A DNA stretch of 64,000 nt from Hyphomicrobium denitrificans 1NES1 (GCF_000230975.2 NC_021172.1:3286001-3350000); one strand, 5' to 3'. Positions 1 through 10,431 are shown, numbered from the stretch's first letter. Made by a program: numbers and translations. Notes: generated by a model from the letters alone, not told the origin.

Positions 1-1182
1 GGTGTAGCATTCGCAACGGCCGAGGCCGGCATTCGTTACAAGAAACGCACCGATCTTCTGCTCGCGGTGCTGGATGAAGGCACATCGGTCGCCGGGGTCT
101 TGACCCAGTCGAAGACGGCGTCGGCACCTGTGCTTCTCTGCCGCAAGAACCTCAAGAAGGGCTCGGCTCGGGCGCTCGTCGTCAATTCCGGCAACGCCAA
201 TGCCTTTACCGGTAAAAGGGGGCGTGAGGCCGTCGATATTACAGTCGAGCACGCGGTCGAAGCCGTCGGCTGCAAGCCGCACGATGTTTTCGTTGCGTCG
301 ACCGGCGTCATCGGCGAGCCGCTCGATGCGGCGAAATTTGCGCACCTTCTCGCAGATCTCGCAGAAAGCGTGGAGGCCGATGCGTTCGAGGCGGCCGCGC
401 GCGCAATCATGACGACCGACACGTATCCGAAGCTCGCGACGCGGAAGGCCGTGATCGGCGGCACGGAAGTTACGATCAACGGCTTCTGCAAAGGCGCCGG
501 CATGATCGCGCCCGACATGGCGACGATGCTGTGCTTCATCTTCACCGATGCGGCGGTGCCGGCCGATGTTTTGCAGGATCTCGTCGGCGCACACGTCAAG
601 ACGACCTTCAATTGCATGACGGTCGACGGCGACACGTCGACAAGCGACACATGCCTCGTTTTCGCGACAGGAAGCGCCGCAGAGCGCGGCCAGAAACCCG
701 TAACGAAAGCCAAGTCCAAAAAGCTTAAGCCGTTCTCGGACGCGCTTCACGATCTGATGCGTGATCTCGCCATCCAGGTGGCCAAGGACGGCGAAGGGCT
801 TTCAAAATTCGTGACCTTCGAGGTTGAAGGGGCCAAGTCCTGGGAGGCAGCGCGGGCTATTGCACTCGCCTGCGCCAACTCGCCCATCCTCAAGACGGCC
901 ATTGCGGGAGAAGATCCCAATTGGGGCCGAGTCGTCATGGCAGTCGGAAAATCCGGGCAAGCTGCGGATCGCGACAAGCTCACCATCTGGTTCGGTCCGC
1001 ACTGCGTTGCGCGCGACGGCGAGCGCGCTCCGGACTATGACGAAAGCACTGCGGCGGCCTACATGAAGAACCGCGAAATCGTGATCCGCATCGCGGTGGG
1101 CGTCGGCAAGGCTTCGGCAACGGTCTGGACTTGTGACCTGACACACGACTATGTGTCGATCAATGCGGACTATCGGAGCTGA
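1..1182 (+). CDS. argJ: ArgJ, bifunctional glutamate N-acetyltransferase / ornithine acetyltransferase (5' end outside window)
   Basis: ArgJ transfers the acetyl group from N-acetylornithine to glutamate in the cyclic arginine pathway. The frame is open from base 1, so the start lies upstream. The self-cleavage motif [13 protein letters not shown] is present; the nucleophilic Thr is visible residue 175 (codon 523-525), directly after the Ala-Thr cut site. The oxyanion region STGVIGEP and the C-terminal segment [19 protein letters not shown] are typical. The stop lies 12 bases before the next gene. Family assignment is firm; only the N-terminus is missing. Confidence 0.96.
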   Translation, partial: GVAFATAEAGIRYKKRTDLLLAVLDEGTSVAGVLTQSKTASAPVLLCRKNLKKGSARALVVNSGNANAFTGKRGREAVDITVEHAVEAVGCKPHDVFVASTGVIGEPLDAAKFAHLLADLAESVEADAFEAAARAIMTTDTYPKLATRKAVIGGTEVTINGFCKGAGMIAPDMATMLCFIFTDAAVPADVLQDLVGAHVKTTFNCMTVDGDTSTSDTCLVFATGSAAERGQKPVTKAKSKKLKPFSDALHDLMRDLAIQVAKDGEGLSKFVTFEVEGAKSWEAARAIALACANSPILKTAIAGEDPNWGRVVMAVGKSGQAADRDKLTIWFGPHCVARDGERAPDYDESTAAAYMKNREIVIRIAVGVGKASATVWTCDLTHDYVSINADYRS

Positions 1183-1194
1183 ACGTATAGACGG

Positions 1195-1851
1195 ATGGAT
1201 AAGGCTTTCTGGACGGAGCGCTGGAAACGGCGCGAGATTGGATTTCATCAGCCCCACATTCACGAGCAGCTGAAACGGTTCTGGCCAACACTCGGTCTGC
1301 CCGTCGCGAGCGCTGTTTTCGTACCGCTTTCGGGCAAGAGTTGCGACATGATCTGGCTTGCGACGCAAGGGCATCGTGTCATCGGGGTCGAGCTTTCCGA
1401 AGTTGCGGTCCAGGAATTCTTCAAGGACGGCGGACAGACACCGGAGGTCAGATCGGAAGGGCCTTTTGATGTTTTTTCGGCCGGGCCGTTCAATCTCTAC
1501 CGCGGCGACTTTTTTGAAACGCCGGCCGAGATTCTGAAAGATATCGTCGCTGTTTATGACCGGGCGGCCTTGGTTGCGTTACCTCCCCAATTAAGGGCCC
1601 GCTATGCTGAAAAGCTCACGCACATAATCCCGCAGAAAGCTCTCATCTTCCTCGTCGCGCTCGACTATCCGGAAAACGAAATATCCGGTCCGCCGTTCTC
1701 GGTTACGCGCAGTGAAGTTGAGCGTCTTTACGGCGATACGTTCGACATCCAAGTGCTCGAAGCTCGCGATGGGCTTGAGGCCAGCGGCAACCTTCGACGG
1801 CGCGGTGTCACCCGGCTGCAGGAAACGGCGTACCTGCTGAGGCGGCGATGA
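1195..1851 (+). CDS. tpm: Thiopurine S-methyltransferase (TPMT family)
   Basis: 218-aa SAM-dependent methyltransferase of the TPMT family. In bacteria these enzymes methylate thiopurines and oxidised selenium or tellurium compounds. The N-terminal signature WTERWKRREIGFHQ and the segment VFVPLSGKSCDMIWLA followed by VIGVELSEVAV (SAM pocket) are diagnostic, and the length is normal for the family. It follows argJ closely and overlaps mutT by 4 bases (ATGA), so the two are probably translationally coupled. The true substrate in this organism cannot be read from sequence. Confidence 0.9.
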   Translation: MDKAFWTERWKRREIGFHQPHIHEQLKRFWPTLGLPVASAVFVPLSGKSCDMIWLATQGHRVIGVELSEVAVQEFFKDGGQTPEVRSEGPFDVFSAGPFNLYRGDFFETPAEILKDIVAVYDRAALVALPPQLRARYAEKLTHIIPQKALIFLVALDYPENEISGPPFSVTRSEVERLYGDTFDIQVLEARDGLEASGNLRRRGVTRLQETAYLLRRR

Positions 1852-2255
1852 CGAAGCCGCTCGTTCTCGTTGCCGCCGTCGCATTGATCGACGATGACAA
1901 GCGCGTCCTGATCGCCCAGCGCCCGGCCGACAAACCGATGGCGGGGTTTTGGGAATTTCCGGGCGGCAAGATCGAAACCGGGGAGACACCTGAGGATGCG
2001 CTCTGCCGGGAAATCAAGGAAGAACTCGGGATCGAGCTATGCCGGACGTGTCTCGCGCCGTTCAACTTCGCAAGCCATGATTACGAGAACTTTCACTTGC
2101 TGATGCCGCTCTACGTCTGCCGGACCTGGGATGGCGAGATTACACCACGCGAAGGCCAGACCGTCGAATGGGTCCGCGCTCTGCATCTCTCACGCTACCG
2201 GATGCCGCCCGCGGATGAGCCTCTCATTCCCTGGCTCAGGGATTTTTTGGTCTAG
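1848..2255 (+). CDS. mutT: MutT-family (deoxy)nucleoside triphosphate pyrophosphohydrolase
   Basis: 135-aa Nudix hydrolase, probably cleansing 8-oxo-dGTP from the nucleotide pool. A complete Nudix box (G-x5-E-x7-RE-x2-EE-x-G) occupies about residues 39-61, with REIKEELG at its end. The segment FWEFPGGK just before it is typical of MutT proper. The ATG overlaps the tpm stop. Its 3' end overlaps by 20 bases the 3' end of the convergent methyltransferase gene at 2236-3144. Confidence 0.9.
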   Translation: MTKPLVLVAAVALIDDDKRVLIAQRPADKPMAGFWEFPGGKIETGETPEDALCREIKEELGIELCRTCLAPFNFASHDYENFHLLMPLYVCRTWDGEITPREGQTVEWVRALHLSRYRMPPADEPLIPWLRDFLV

Positions 2256-3144
2256 GCTTCAGGACGTCGGACAGACGAACATGGGCCGATCCGGGCGCCA
2301 GCGGTTTCTGCTGACTTTCGTGCGGCACCCAGCCTGTCAGCGTGACGATCTCAAAGGTCGCCGGGATGCGGCCATCGGGGAGGCCAAAGCGCTCCTGGTA
2401 GACTTCGGCCGCGCGAAGCAGCAAGCGGCGCGAGACAGGCGTGCGGCGGCGCTCGATCAGCATGTTGCTTGCCGCCATGGCCTTCAGATCGCGCATCAGC
2501 GCCAGCGGCGATTCGTAGGTCACGCGAACAACGTCGCTGTCGGCAACGGGGAGCGCGAAACCGGCGCGCTGCAGCAGGCTGCCCAATTCCCGCACGTCGG
2601 CGAAGGGCGCGACGCGCGGGGAGGCTCCGCCGAACAATTCCTCTTCGGCCAGAATCCACGCTTCTCGCAATTCTTTCAGGGTTTCGCCACCGAGGAGAGC
2701 TGCGAGGAACAGCCCGTCCGGCTTCAGTGCGCGGTTGATCTGGACGAGGACGCCAGGGAGATCGTTGATAAGATGCAGCGAGAGACCGGACACCACGAGA
2801 TCGAGGCTTTGCGCTGCAAATGGTAGGGCATCATCCTTCGCCGCTATCTTCCGCCCCACCGAAAGACTGAGGCAACGCTCCGATGACTCGACGTCGATGA
2901 TGTCGCCGACGTTCGGCAGCTCGCGAAGGCGCTCGGCCAGAAGGCCATGATAAGCGCCGATACTGGCGGCGAGCGCGAATTCGCGGTGCACGATGCCAAG
3001 TCGCTCGACAAAGTCCTCGGCAACGCGGGAGAGAAGGAAATCGGATTCCGTGGTTCTGCCCTGCGCTGCGATGCGGTTCCGCCGCGCCCTGATCAGGCCC
3101 TGATCGAAAATCTGCGGCGCACCAGCCATCGCATTCGTGTCCAA
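2236..3144 (-). CDS. BioC/NDUFAF5-like class I SAM-dependent methyltransferase
   Basis: 302-aa methyltransferase with an N-terminal segment typical of the BioC/NDUFAF5 group (IFDQGLIRARRNRIA), a degenerate SAM-binding region (IIDVESSERCLSL) and the LDLVVSGLSLHLINDLPGVL motif. In alphaproteobacteria this gene commonly sits near comF, grxC and a Nit hydrolase, as here. The mitochondrial relative NDUFAF5 modifies a complex I subunit. A role in biotin synthesis (true BioC) is possible but less likely, because the biotin operon nearby carries bioZ instead. Confidence 0.75.
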   Translation of the reverse strand: MDTNAMAGAPQIFDQGLIRARRNRIAAQGRTTESDFLLSRVAEDFVERLGIVHREFALAASIGAYHGLLAERLRELPNVGDIIDVESSERCLSLSVGRKIAAKDDALPFAAQSLDLVVSGLSLHLINDLPGVLVQINRALKPDGLFLAALLGGETLKELREAWILAEEELFGGASPRVAPFADVRELGSLLQRAGFALPVADSDVVRVTYESPLALMRDLKAMAASNMLIERRRTPVSRRLLLRAAEVYQERFGLPDGRIPATFEIVTLTGWVPHESQQKPLAPGSAHVRLSDVLKPRPKNP

Positions 3145-3186
3145 GAAGTTCTCGCTGCCGATACGTCGTTGCGCTAGGTTTCGGCA

Positions 3187-4005
3187 ATGGCAGCACGATC
3201 AAGGACCGAAAACCCAAATTTCGCGCGGGAAGATGGCACGGCGACCGAGACCGGCGCCGCGCGACTCTTTCGCGCCCTCAGTCATGCCGGGCGCTCGGCA
3301 CTCGATATTTTGCTTCCGCCGCTGTGCCTTGGCTGCCGGACGCACATTATGGCGCATGATGCGCTTTGCCCGGCATGTTGGCGACGGATCAATTTCGTCC
3401 GGCCGCCGCTTTGCGATCGCCTGGGGCTGCCGATGCCCTACGATACCGGCGGCCTGATGGTTTCGGCCGCTGCAGTGGCTAACCCGCCGGATTTCGACCG
3501 AGCCCGCGCCGTCGCGAGCTTCGACGGCGTGATGCGCGAGCTTATTCACGCGTTCAAGTTCCACGATACGCATCACGCCCGCCATCTTTTTGGACGATGG
3601 CTGGCTGAAGCCGGCCGCGAATTGCTCGACGATGCGGACATTCTGATCCCCGTGCCGCTGGCGCGCTGGCGGCTGCTGACGCGGCGTTTTAACCAAGCTC
3701 AGATTCTTGCAGCAGAAACGGGCCGCATTGCGAAGAAGCCCGTCAGGCCGTTTGCGCTCGTCCGGCCGCGCTCGACGCCACATCAAGTTGGCCTTACGCG
3801 TGCTCAGCGCCAGCGGAATGTCGCGGGCGTCTTTCGTGTTCCGGCGAATGAAACCACGTCCGTGTCCGGAAAAGCCATAGTTCTGATCGACGATGTGATC
3901 ACGACGGGGGCAACCGCCTCGGCCGCTGCTCTGGCGCTGAAGCGCGCGGGCGCGCGGCGCGTCGATGTGCTGGCGCTCGCGATCGTTGCGAACAGTTCAT
4001 CTTGA
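3187..4005 (+). CDS. comF: ComF-family phosphoribosyltransferase-like protein
   Basis: 272-aa protein. A zinc-ribbon-like pair of CxxC motifs (C47/C50 and C61/C64) precedes a type I phosphoribosyltransferase domain with the PRPP-loop motif VLIDDVITTGAT near the C-terminus. ComF family proteins take part in DNA uptake in competent bacteria, although most alphaproteobacterial members are uncharacterised. It is transcribed divergently from the methyltransferase, with only about 40 bases between them. The first 25 residues are not conserved-looking and a later start is possible. Confidence 0.85.
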   Translation: MAARSRTENPNFAREDGTATETGAARLFRALSHAGRSALDILLPPLCLGCRTHIMAHDALCPACWRRINFVRPPLCDRLGLPMPYDTGGLMVSAAAVANPPDFDRARAVASFDGVMRELIHAFKFHDTHHARHLFGRWLAEAGRELLDDADILIPVPLARWRLLTRRFNQAQILAAETGRIAKKPVRPFALVRPRSTPHQVGLTRAQRQRNVAGVFRVPANETTSVSGKAIVLIDDVITTGATASAAALALKRAGARRVDVLALAIVANSSS

Positions 4006-4131
4006 GCCCCAAAAACCGTGGCAAAGGCGCGGCACAGGGGCGCAAATATAACGATCAAGGTTGCATGGCCTCGCGAACGGCGTAGGCTTGATTCGGGCGA
4101 AATTCAGGGCCGGTGGAGAGGCGCCGACGTG

Positions 4132-4404
4132 ATGCATAAGGTGACGGTCTATACGGCTGGCAACTGCTGCTACTGCCACATGGCCAAAGACCTGCTCAGA
4201 CGCAAAGGTGCGGCCTTCGAGGAAATCGATTTAACGGGCCGAAGTGATTTGCGTGCGGATTTGAGAGCGCGCGCAGGGGGCCGTCATACGGTTCCGCAAA
4301 TCTGGATCGGCAGCGTCCACGTCGGCGGCTGCGACGACCTTTTCGATCTCGAACGCTCGGGTAAGCTCGACGCCCTCCTCGCACAAACCACATCGGCATC
4401 CTGA
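4132..4404 (+). CDS. grxC: Glutaredoxin 3
   Basis: 90-aa glutaredoxin, a cytosolic glutathione-dependent thiol-disulfide oxidoreductase. The redox site reads C-C-Y-C instead of the usual C-P-Y-C. The cis-proline segment TVPQIWIG and the GSH-binding GGCDDL segment are present. The reading frame is open further upstream, but ATG 4132 is chosen because the fold begins here (HKVTVYTAGN) and GGAGAG lies about 12 bases upstream. It lies 2 bases before the amidase gene, implying co-transcription. Confidence 0.9.
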   Translation: MHKVTVYTAGNCCYCHMAKDLLRRKGAAFEEIDLTGRSDLRADLRARAGGRHTVPQIWIGSVHVGGCDDLFDLERSGKLDALLAQTTSAS

Positions 4405-4406
4405 CA

Positions 4407-5279
4407 ATGATTTCTCCGTCCAAGACGTCGTTCCGGGCGGCGCTGGTTCAGATGTGTGCCGGTCGCGACGTTGCCCGCAACGTCTCCGACGCCTTGGCCC
4501 TCATCAGCGAAGCTGCCGCGCAAGAGGCCGACTACGTGCAAACTCCCGAATGCACGACGCTGATGGAGATCGATACCGAGCGGTTGATGGCCGAAACCAA
4601 GCCGGAGACGGGCAACGAGGCCCTTGCTGCGTTTTCGGCGGCGGCGGCGGATAAAAAAATCTGGCTGCACATCGGCTCCATGGCAGTGAAGGTCGGAGAC
4701 CGGCGGCTCGCAAACCGCTCATATTTGATTGCGCCCAATGGCGAAATCAGCGCGCGTTACGACAAGATTCACATGTTCGACGTCGATCTCGGCAAAGGCG
4801 AGGTCTATAGCGAAAGCGTCAACTATCAGGCGGGTTCCAGCGCAGTGGTTTCCGAGTTGCCCTGGGGACGGCTTGGCCTGACGATCTGCTACGACCTGCG
4901 TTTCCCGGCGCTGCACCGCGCGCTCGCCAAAGCCGGGGCATCCTTCATTGCCGGGCCTGCGGCTTTTACGCGGATCACCGGAGAGGCGCATTGGCATACG
5001 CTCCTCAGAGCCCGCGCCATTGAAACCGAGACATTTATTTTAGCGGCCGCCCAGGGCGGGCGTCACGAAAACGGCCGCGAGACATTCGGACATAGCCTCA
5101 TCATTTCGCCCTGGGGCGAAGTCCTGGGCGAAGGTGGTACGGATCCCGGCGTCGTGATCGGCGACATCGATACACACCATATTGACGAAGTTCGGCGCAA
5201 AATCCCATCTCTGACACATGACCGGCTTTTCGACCTCGTCGAGGAGCGGTCTTCGCAGCTCGAAACGATAAGAAAGTAA
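4407..5279 (+). CDS. Carbon-nitrogen hydrolase, Nit/omega-amidase type
   Basis: 290-aa nitrilase-superfamily amidase with all three catalytic residues visible: Glu48 (QTPECTTL), Lys120 (YDKIHMFDVD) and Cys161 (LTICYDLRFP). The Nit1/Nit2 branch removes deaminated glutathione or hydrolyses alpha-ketoglutaramate; which one applies here cannot be decided by eye. The neighbouring glutaredoxin gene makes a glutathione-repair role attractive (inference). Only two bases separate it from grxC, and DUF1178 starts immediately after its stop. Confidence 0.88.
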   Translation: MISPSKTSFRAALVQMCAGRDVARNVSDALALISEAAAQEADYVQTPECTTLMEIDTERLMAETKPETGNEALAAFSAAAADKKIWLHIGSMAVKVGDRRLANRSYLIAPNGEISARYDKIHMFDVDLGKGEVYSESVNYQAGSSAVVSELPWGRLGLTICYDLRFPALHRALAKAGASFIAGPAAFTRITGEAHWHTLLRARAIETETFILAAAQGGRHENGRETFGHSLIISPWGEVLGEGGTDPGVVIGDIDTHHIDEVRRKIPSLTHDRLFDLVEERSSQLETIRK

Positions 5280-5726
5280 ATGATCAAGTACCGTCTTAGC
5301 TGCACCGACGGCCACGAGTTCGAGAGCTGGTTCCGCACCATTGCCGAATACGACGCCCAATCGCGCTCGGGTGCCGTGGCCTGTCCACTGTGCGGATCGA
5401 CCGAGATCACAAAACAGCCGATGGCGCCTGCGGTCGTCTCCGGGCGCAGCAGCAGCAACGCAGGATTGCAAGCGCGGCCGCAGGCACCTGCCGATCAGAA
5501 CACACGCGCTGCGATGACCGGTGCACTTCGCGCTTTCAAGAAGGTCGTTATTGAAAACTCCGAAGATGTCGGCTCGGCCTTTGCGGAAGAAGCCCGGAAA
5601 ATCCACTTCGGCGAGGCGGAAGAGCGCAATATTCGTGGGAGCACGACCGTCGAAGAAGCGCAGGCCCTGCACCAGGATGGCATTCCGTTCGGCATTTTGC
5701 CGCCGTTGCCTGAAGATCTTAACTGA
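5280..5726 (+). CDS. DUF1178 family protein
   Basis: 148-aa protein of unknown function. It opens with MIKYRLSCTDGHEFESWF and carries a CPLCGS zinc-ribbon-like motif near residues 40-45. A low-complexity linker and a conserved C-terminal segment (AFAEEARKIHFGEAEERNIRG) follow, all typical of DUF1178. The ATG directly follows the amidase stop, so it is almost certainly in the same transcript as grxC and the Nit hydrolase. Family membership is firm; function is unknown. Confidence 0.88.
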   Translation: MIKYRLSCTDGHEFESWFRTIAEYDAQSRSGAVACPLCGSTEITKQPMAPAVVSGRSSSNAGLQARPQAPADQNTRAAMTGALRAFKKVVIENSEDVGSAFAEEARKIHFGEAEERNIRGSTTVEEAQALHQDGIPFGILPPLPEDLN

Positions 5727-5753
5727 CGCGACCGATCCTTATCGCGGCAAACC

Positions 5754-6008
5754 TCAGCCCCTGGAAATTTCAGTCAGGGTGTATTTCAAAGCGTCGGGCA
5801 GTGAGGCTGTGCTGAAGCTCGGCTGGCTATAGCCGGCGGCCGTCCAGACGTACCGGCCCTTGTCTGCCGTCCAGATACCGCGGAAGTGGCCGTCGCGCTC
5901 CACCAGTAGGCTTTCGAAAGACTGCTCTGCTGTGAACCCGCGATGCACAAAGCCTTCTTCGGCGTGAAGAGCTTCTGCCAGAAGCCCCAATCGAGCTGTT
6001 TTCATCAT
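5754..6008 (-). CDS. Hypothetical protein, 84 aa
   Basis: A small soluble protein converging on DUF1178; I do not recognise the family. The residues look like genuine coding sequence (FVHRGFTAEQSFESLLVERDG, then RGIWTADKGRYVW). The start at 6008 (MMKTARLG) is preferred over the more upstream ATG at 6038 because CAGG sits about 8 bases before it. Confidence 0.55.
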   Translation of the reverse strand: MMKTARLGLLAEALHAEEGFVHRGFTAEQSFESLLVERDGHFRGIWTADKGRYVWTAAGYSQPSFSTASLPDALKYTLTEISRG

Positions 6009-6308
6009 TCGGATGACCTGCAACAGAACGCCGGTCAATGAACGCGGCGGGAGCCACTTAGATCAGAGCGTGACGAGCAAGGCTTCCGCTCGGCGATCAT
6101 CTGCCCTTGATTTAGAACGTCGTTCAATAGTTAATCGTTTTTGACCCTACGCGATTGATAACAACGTTGATTATAACTCTCGCTATCGCCCGACCGGAGA
6201 CGCGGCGCGGTTCGCCCCGCAGGCATGCCCGAGAGCTTGTCGTGCCCGGCTGCAGAGGCATTTTGGTGGTTGCGGGCGGGGCGTGACACGCTAGAAACAA
6301 TCATTAAT

Positions 6309-6326
6309 CGGGACACGTCGGTCCCG
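6309..6326. promoter_or_regulatory. Inverted repeat in the bioB leader
   Basis: A perfect 6-bp inverted repeat (CGGGAC, 6-base spacer, GTCCCG) lies 17 bases before the bioB start codon. It could form an RNA hairpin close to the ribosome-binding region or be a protein-binding site. I see no match to the known BioR box (TTATMKATAA type) in the roughly 280-bp gap, so regulation of this operon remains open. Confidence 0.3.
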
Positions 6327-6343
6327 CGGAGATCACCCAGCAG

Positions 6344-7414
6344 ATGCCGTCAAGCGTGACCAGACTTGATACCTCCGCGCGCCCGTCGCCCCGTGCGGCA
6401 TCCGCGCTCCGTCATGATTGGACACGCGCCGAAGCCCTGGCGCTTTATGAGCTACCGTTCATGGACCTGTTGTTCCGGGCGCAGACGGTGCACCGCGCGG
6501 CATTTGACCCGAACAAGGTCCAGATGAGCCGCCTCCTGTCGATCAAGACGGGCGGCTGTGCGGAGGATTGCGGCTATTGCAGCCAATCGGCGCACCATAA
6601 GACAGGTCTCAAGGCCTCGAAGCTGATGGAAGTCGAGCGGGTCATCGCCGAGGCCAAGAAAGCCAAGGCAGCAGGCGCGACGCGCTATTGCATGGGTGCC
6701 GCGTGGCGCAGTCCAAAGGCGCGCGACATGGACACCGTCGTCGCCATGGTCGAGGGCGTCAAGGGACTCGGCATGGAAACGTGCATGACTCTCGGCATGC
6801 TCACAGATGATGACATCGTGCGACTGCGGGATGCGGGCCTCGACTATTACAATCACAACGTCGACACCTCCGAAGCCTACTACAGCAAGGTCATTACGAC
6901 CCGTACTTATGCCGACCGACTCGATACCCTGGCGCGGGTGCGCGACGCCGGCATGAAGGTCTGCTCAGGCGGCATCATCGGCATGGGCGAAGAGCGCGAA
7001 GACCGCGTCGACATGCTCGTGACGCTCGCCAATCTCGAAGAGCATCCGGAGAGCGTGCCGATCAACATGCTGATCGCGATTCCCGGCACGCCGCTCGAAA
7101 ATGCCGAGCGGATCGACCCTATCGATTTCGTCCGCACCATTGCCGTCGCCCGCATCCTGATGCCGAGGTCGTTCGTGCGTCTTTCCGCGGGGCGTACCGA
7201 TATGAGCGATGAAATGCAGGCCTTATGCTTTTTCGCGGGCGCCAATTCGATCTTCGTCGGCGACACGTTGCTGACCGCTGACAATCCGGGCGAAGACAAG
7301 GACAGCCTCTTATTCGCCAAGCTCGGCCTCGCGCCGCTCGAACTCGACACCGATCAAACTCAAGACCATGAGCCCGCGGTTTGCGCGGGTCGACAGGATG
7401 CCCTCAAATCATGA
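6344..7414 (+). CDS. bioB: Biotin synthase BioB
   Basis: 356-aa radical-SAM enzyme that inserts sulfur into dethiobiotin. The 4Fe-4S cysteines are C72, C76 and C79 in [10 protein letters not shown], and the 2Fe-2S ligands follow in [19 protein letters not shown] and MKVCSGGI. The C-terminal segment [13 protein letters not shown] is typical. It is the first gene of a five-gene operon; its 3' end overlaps bioF by 17 bases if bioF starts at 7398. Confidence 0.97.
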   Translation: MPSSVTRLDTSARPSPRAASALRHDWTRAEALALYELPFMDLLFRAQTVHRAAFDPNKVQMSRLLSIKTGGCAEDCGYCSQSAHHKTGLKASKLMEVERVIAEAKKAKAAGATRYCMGAAWRSPKARDMDTVVAMVEGVKGLGMETCMTLGMLTDDDIVRLRDAGLDYYNHNVDTSEAYYSKVITTRTYADRLDTLARVRDAGMKVCSGGIIGMGEEREDRVDMLVTLANLEEHPESVPINMLIAIPGTPLENAERIDPIDFVRTIAVARILMPRSFVRLSAGRTDMSDEMQALCFFAGANSIFVGDTLLTADNPGEDKDSLLFAKLGLAPLELDTDQTQDHEPAVCAGRQDALKS

Positions 7415-8531
7415 GCGTGCGCTCGACGCTTTGCAGCGCCGTGGCCGGTTGAGGTCGCTCGACGCGCCAGCCGGGATCGATTTCACGTCGAACGACTATC
7501 TCGGTCTTGCACAATCGCAGGAGCTTGCCGACGCCGTTGTTGCCGCGATCGAACGCGGCGTGCCGGTCGGGGCCGGGGGATCGCGTCTGCTTCGCGGCAA
7601 CCATCCGGAGCATAAGGCACTTGAAGCAGAAGCAGCGCGTTTCTTCGGTGCGGAAACAGCGCTTTTCTTCGGCGGCGGGTTCATCGCGAACACGGCGCTG
7701 ATGGCGACCCTGCCGTCGCGTGGGGACCTGATCGTCTACGACGAGCTAATCCATGCCAGCGTGCACGACGGCATGCGCCTTTCGAAAGCCGAGACGGCGG
7801 CTGCCAAGCATAACGATCCCCAAAGCATCGAAGACGCCATCAAAGCGTGGCGCGCATCGGGTGGCGTGGGGCAGCCGTGGATCGTCGTCGAAAGCCTTTA
7901 CAGCATGGACGGCGACCGTGCGCCGATCGACGATCTCGCTCAGCTTGCGCGTCGCCATGATGCGATGCTGATTGTCGATGAGGCACACGCAACGGGCGTT
8001 TTCGGCCCTCAAGGCCGAGGTCTTGCGGCGCATCTCGAAGGCAGCGCCAACGTCATTACACTGCATACCTGCGGCAAGGCGCTTGGCGTGATGGGCGCGC
8101 TGGTGCTGGCTCCGAAGACGATCCGCGATTTTCTGGTCAATCGCGCACGGGCCTTCATTTACGCGACGGCTCCGTCACCGCTCGTCGCGGCGGCTGTCCG
8201 CGCGGCGCTCGAGATTTGCCGAAAAGAGCCGGAGCGACGCGAAAAGTTGCATCGGCTCATTACCTTCGCCGAAAGCGAATTGAAATCGAAGACGCAGTAC
8301 GCGCCGTCGGGTTCACAAATTCAGCCGATCATCATCGGTGCTGACGCTTCCGCCGTTGCGCTCGCTTCGGCGATGAAATCCCGCGGCTACGATATTCGCG
8401 CGATCCGGCCTCCGACCGTGCCGGAGGGGACTGCGCGGCTGCGCCTGACCATCACGCTCAATACGGATGAAACCGTCCTTTCGCGCTTGGTTACGAATCT
8501 CGCTGCCGCCGAAGCGGAGATTGCGGCATGA
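7398..8531 (+). CDS. bioF: 8-amino-7-oxononanoate synthase BioF
   Basis: PLP-dependent alpha-oxoamine synthase joining pimeloyl thioester and alanine. The PLP lysine is K227 ([11 protein letters not shown]), and the family motifs [25 protein letters not shown] and [12 protein letters not shown] are present. ATG 7398 fits the family N-terminus best; an in-frame ATG at 7368 would overlap bioB by 47 bases, and neither has a strong ribosome-binding site. The stop overlaps bioD by 4 bases. Confidence 0.95.
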   Translation: MPSNHERALDALQRRGRLRSLDAPAGIDFTSNDYLGLAQSQELADAVVAAIERGVPVGAGGSRLLRGNHPEHKALEAEAARFFGAETALFFGGGFIANTALMATLPSRGDLIVYDELIHASVHDGMRLSKAETAAAKHNDPQSIEDAIKAWRASGGVGQPWIVVESLYSMDGDRAPIDDLAQLARRHDAMLIVDEAHATGVFGPQGRGLAAHLEGSANVITLHTCGKALGVMGALVLAPKTIRDFLVNRARAFIYATAPSPLVAAAVRAALEICRKEPERREKLHRLITFAESELKSKTQYAPSGSQIQPIIIGADASAVALASAMKSRGYDIRAIRPPTVPEGTARLRLTITLNTDETVLSRLVTNLAAAEAEIAA

Positions 8532-9175
8532 GCACACGCATCGTCGTCGCCGGAACCGACACCGATATCGGCAAGACGGTTTTTTCTGCGGGGCTAACGC
8601 AGGCGTTGGATGGCTATTATTGGAAGCCGGTGCAAGCAGGGCTCGCGGGAGAAACGGACTCGGAGATCGTCAGCCGACTGAGCTGTTTTCCGGCGTCTCG
8701 TATCCTGACGGAAGCCTACAGGCTCAATACGCCTGCGTCGCCGCATTTCGCAGCCGAGCGCGACGGCGTCGAAATCGATCCTGAACGCCTGCGCCCGCAA
8801 GATCATCCGACGCCGCTCGTCATCGAACTCGCGGGCGGGCTCGACGTGCCGCTGACACGACGCCTGTTGCAAATCGATTTAGTCGCAGACTGGAAACTTC
8901 CGGTTATCCTGTGCAGTTCGACGCGGCTCGGCACGATCAACCATTCCCTGTTGTCGATCGAAGCTCTCAAGCGGCGCGCCATTCCAATTCTCGGCATCGC
9001 CTTCATCGGCGAAGAAAGCGCCGACAGCGAGCGCACGATTTCCTCCTTCGGGCGCGTGCGGCGGCTTGGTCGGCTGCCACGCATTCCTGAACTCACTAGC
9101 AGTACGTTGCGCCAGGCTTTTGCAGCGAACTTCTCGATTCCGGATCTTCTCGCCGTCGGAGCATCCGATCCATGA
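8528..9175 (+). CDS. bioD: Dethiobiotin synthetase BioD
   Basis: 215-aa ATP-dependent carboxylase forming the ureido ring of dethiobiotin. The N-terminal P-loop [15 protein letters not shown] is diagnostic, with YYWKPVQAG and [12 protein letters not shown] further on. It overlaps bioF and bioA by 4 bases each (ATGA arrangement), which indicates translational coupling. Confidence 0.95.
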   Translation: MSTRIVVAGTDTDIGKTVFSAGLTQALDGYYWKPVQAGLAGETDSEIVSRLSCFPASRILTEAYRLNTPASPHFAAERDGVEIDPERLRPQDHPTPLVIELAGGLDVPLTRRLLQIDLVADWKLPVILCSSTRLGTINHSLLSIEALKRRAIPILGIAFIGEESADSERTISSFGRVRRLGRLPRIPELTSSTLRQAFAANFSIPDLLAVGASDP

Positions 9176-10431
9176 GCCGTTCGCCTGTCTGGCATCCCTT
9201 CACCCAGCACGGTCTTGAGCCGGATATGCTTCCGATTGCGAGATCGGGAGGTGCCTGGCTCGAAACTATCGATGGTCGCCGCATCTTGGACGGCATTTCT
9301 TCATGGTGGGTCATCACGCACGGCCACCGACATCCGAAGATCGTGCGCGCCATTCAAGAGCAAGCCGACAAGCTCGATCAGTTGATCTTCGCGGGCTTTA
9401 CGCATGAGCCTGCGGAAGCCGTTGCGCGCGGATTGGTCGAAATTGCCCCGAGCGGCCTCACGCATGTTTTCTTTTCCGACAGCGGCTCGACCTCGGTTGA
9501 AGTCGCGCTCAAAATGGCGCTCGGGTATTGGAAGAATACCGGCAAAGCGCGAACGCGCATCCTCGCGCTCGAACATGCTTATCACGGCGACACGATCGGC
9601 ACGATGTCGGCTGGTGCGCGCGGCGTATTCAATGCGGCTTACGAGCCGTTGCTGTTCGACGTCGGGCGCATCCCATTTCCCGAGAAGAGTGCCGAGCAAC
9701 AAACATTTGACGCTCTTGAACAAGCATGCGGCGCCGGCGACGTCGCCGGTTTCATTTGCGAACCGCTGATCCTCGGCGCCGGCGGCATGCTGATTTACGA
9801 CGCCGCAACGCTCGCCGAAATGCACCGCATCTGTGCGCGTTACGATGTTCTCTTTATCGCGGACGAGGTGATGACGGGGTTTGGGCGCACGGGAACGCTT
9901 TTCGCGTCGGAGCAAGCGAATGTTTCTCCCGATATCGTCTGTGTCGCCAAGGGAATAACGGGCGGCTCAATTCCGCTCGCGGCGACGCTCTGCACGGATG
10001 CCATTTTCGATGCGCATCTGTCGAAGGACCGCTCGCGCACGTTCTATCATTCGAGTTCCTATACGGCCAATCCGATCGCGTGCGCGGCCGCCGCCGCGAA
10101 TCTCGAAATCTGGCGGAGCGAGCCGGTTGTCGCCCGTATCGGTGCGTTGGCGAAAACGCAGGCGGCATGCCTTCGCGGAATCGCAAAAGATCCACGATTT
10201 GAGAACGCACGCCAGATCGGGACGATCACGGCGTTTGAATTCAGTGGTGCGGGGACGGGATACCTAGCCGACGTGGCGCTATCGCTGCGCCGGAAACTTC
10301 TCGATCGCAATGTCCTGCTCAGACCTCTCGGTGCAACGATTTACGTCATGCCACCTTATTGCGCGACGGCCGATGATTTGAATGGCGTCTATGCGGCGAT
10401 CTCCGAAGCTGCAGATGAGGTTCGGCCATGA
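9172..10431 (+). CDS. bioA: Adenosylmethionine-8-amino-7-oxononanoate aminotransferase BioA
   Basis: 419-aa class III aminotransferase. The PLP lysine is K260 (CVAKGITGG). The N-terminal VWHPFTQ and [10 protein letters not shown] motifs, which distinguish BioA from other class III enzymes, are both present, as is [14 protein letters not shown]. It follows bioD and precedes bioZ with 4-base overlaps, so the operon order equals pathway order apart from bioB. Confidence 0.95.
   Translation: MSRSPVWHPFTQHGLEPDMLPIARSGGAWLETIDGRRILDGISSWWVITHGHRHPKIVRAIQEQADKLDQLIFAGFTHEPAEAVARGLVEIAPSGLTHVFFSDSGSTSVEVALKMALGYWKNTGKARTRILALEHAYHGDTIGTMSAGARGVFNAAYEPLLFDVGRIPFPEKSAEQQTFDALEQACGAGDVAGFICEPLILGAGGMLIYDAATLAEMHRICARYDVLFIADEVMTGFGRTGTLFASEQANVSPDIVCVAKGITGGSIPLAATLCTDAIFDAHLSKDRSRTFYHSSSYTANPIACAAAAANLEIWRSEPVVARIGALAKTQAACLRGIAKDPRFENARQIGTITAFEFSGAGTGYLADVALSLRRKLLDRNVLLRPLGATIYVMPPYCATADDLNGVYAAISEAADEVRP

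Noticed and set aside
802..1374. 190-codon open frame on the minus strand over argJ and tpm
   Set aside because: It is antisense to two well-supported genes, has no ribosome-binding site and its residues are not family-like.
9736..9753. CCGGCGACGTCGCCGG palindrome in bioA
   Set aside because: It lies in GC-rich coding sequence within conserved codons and is short enough to be chance.
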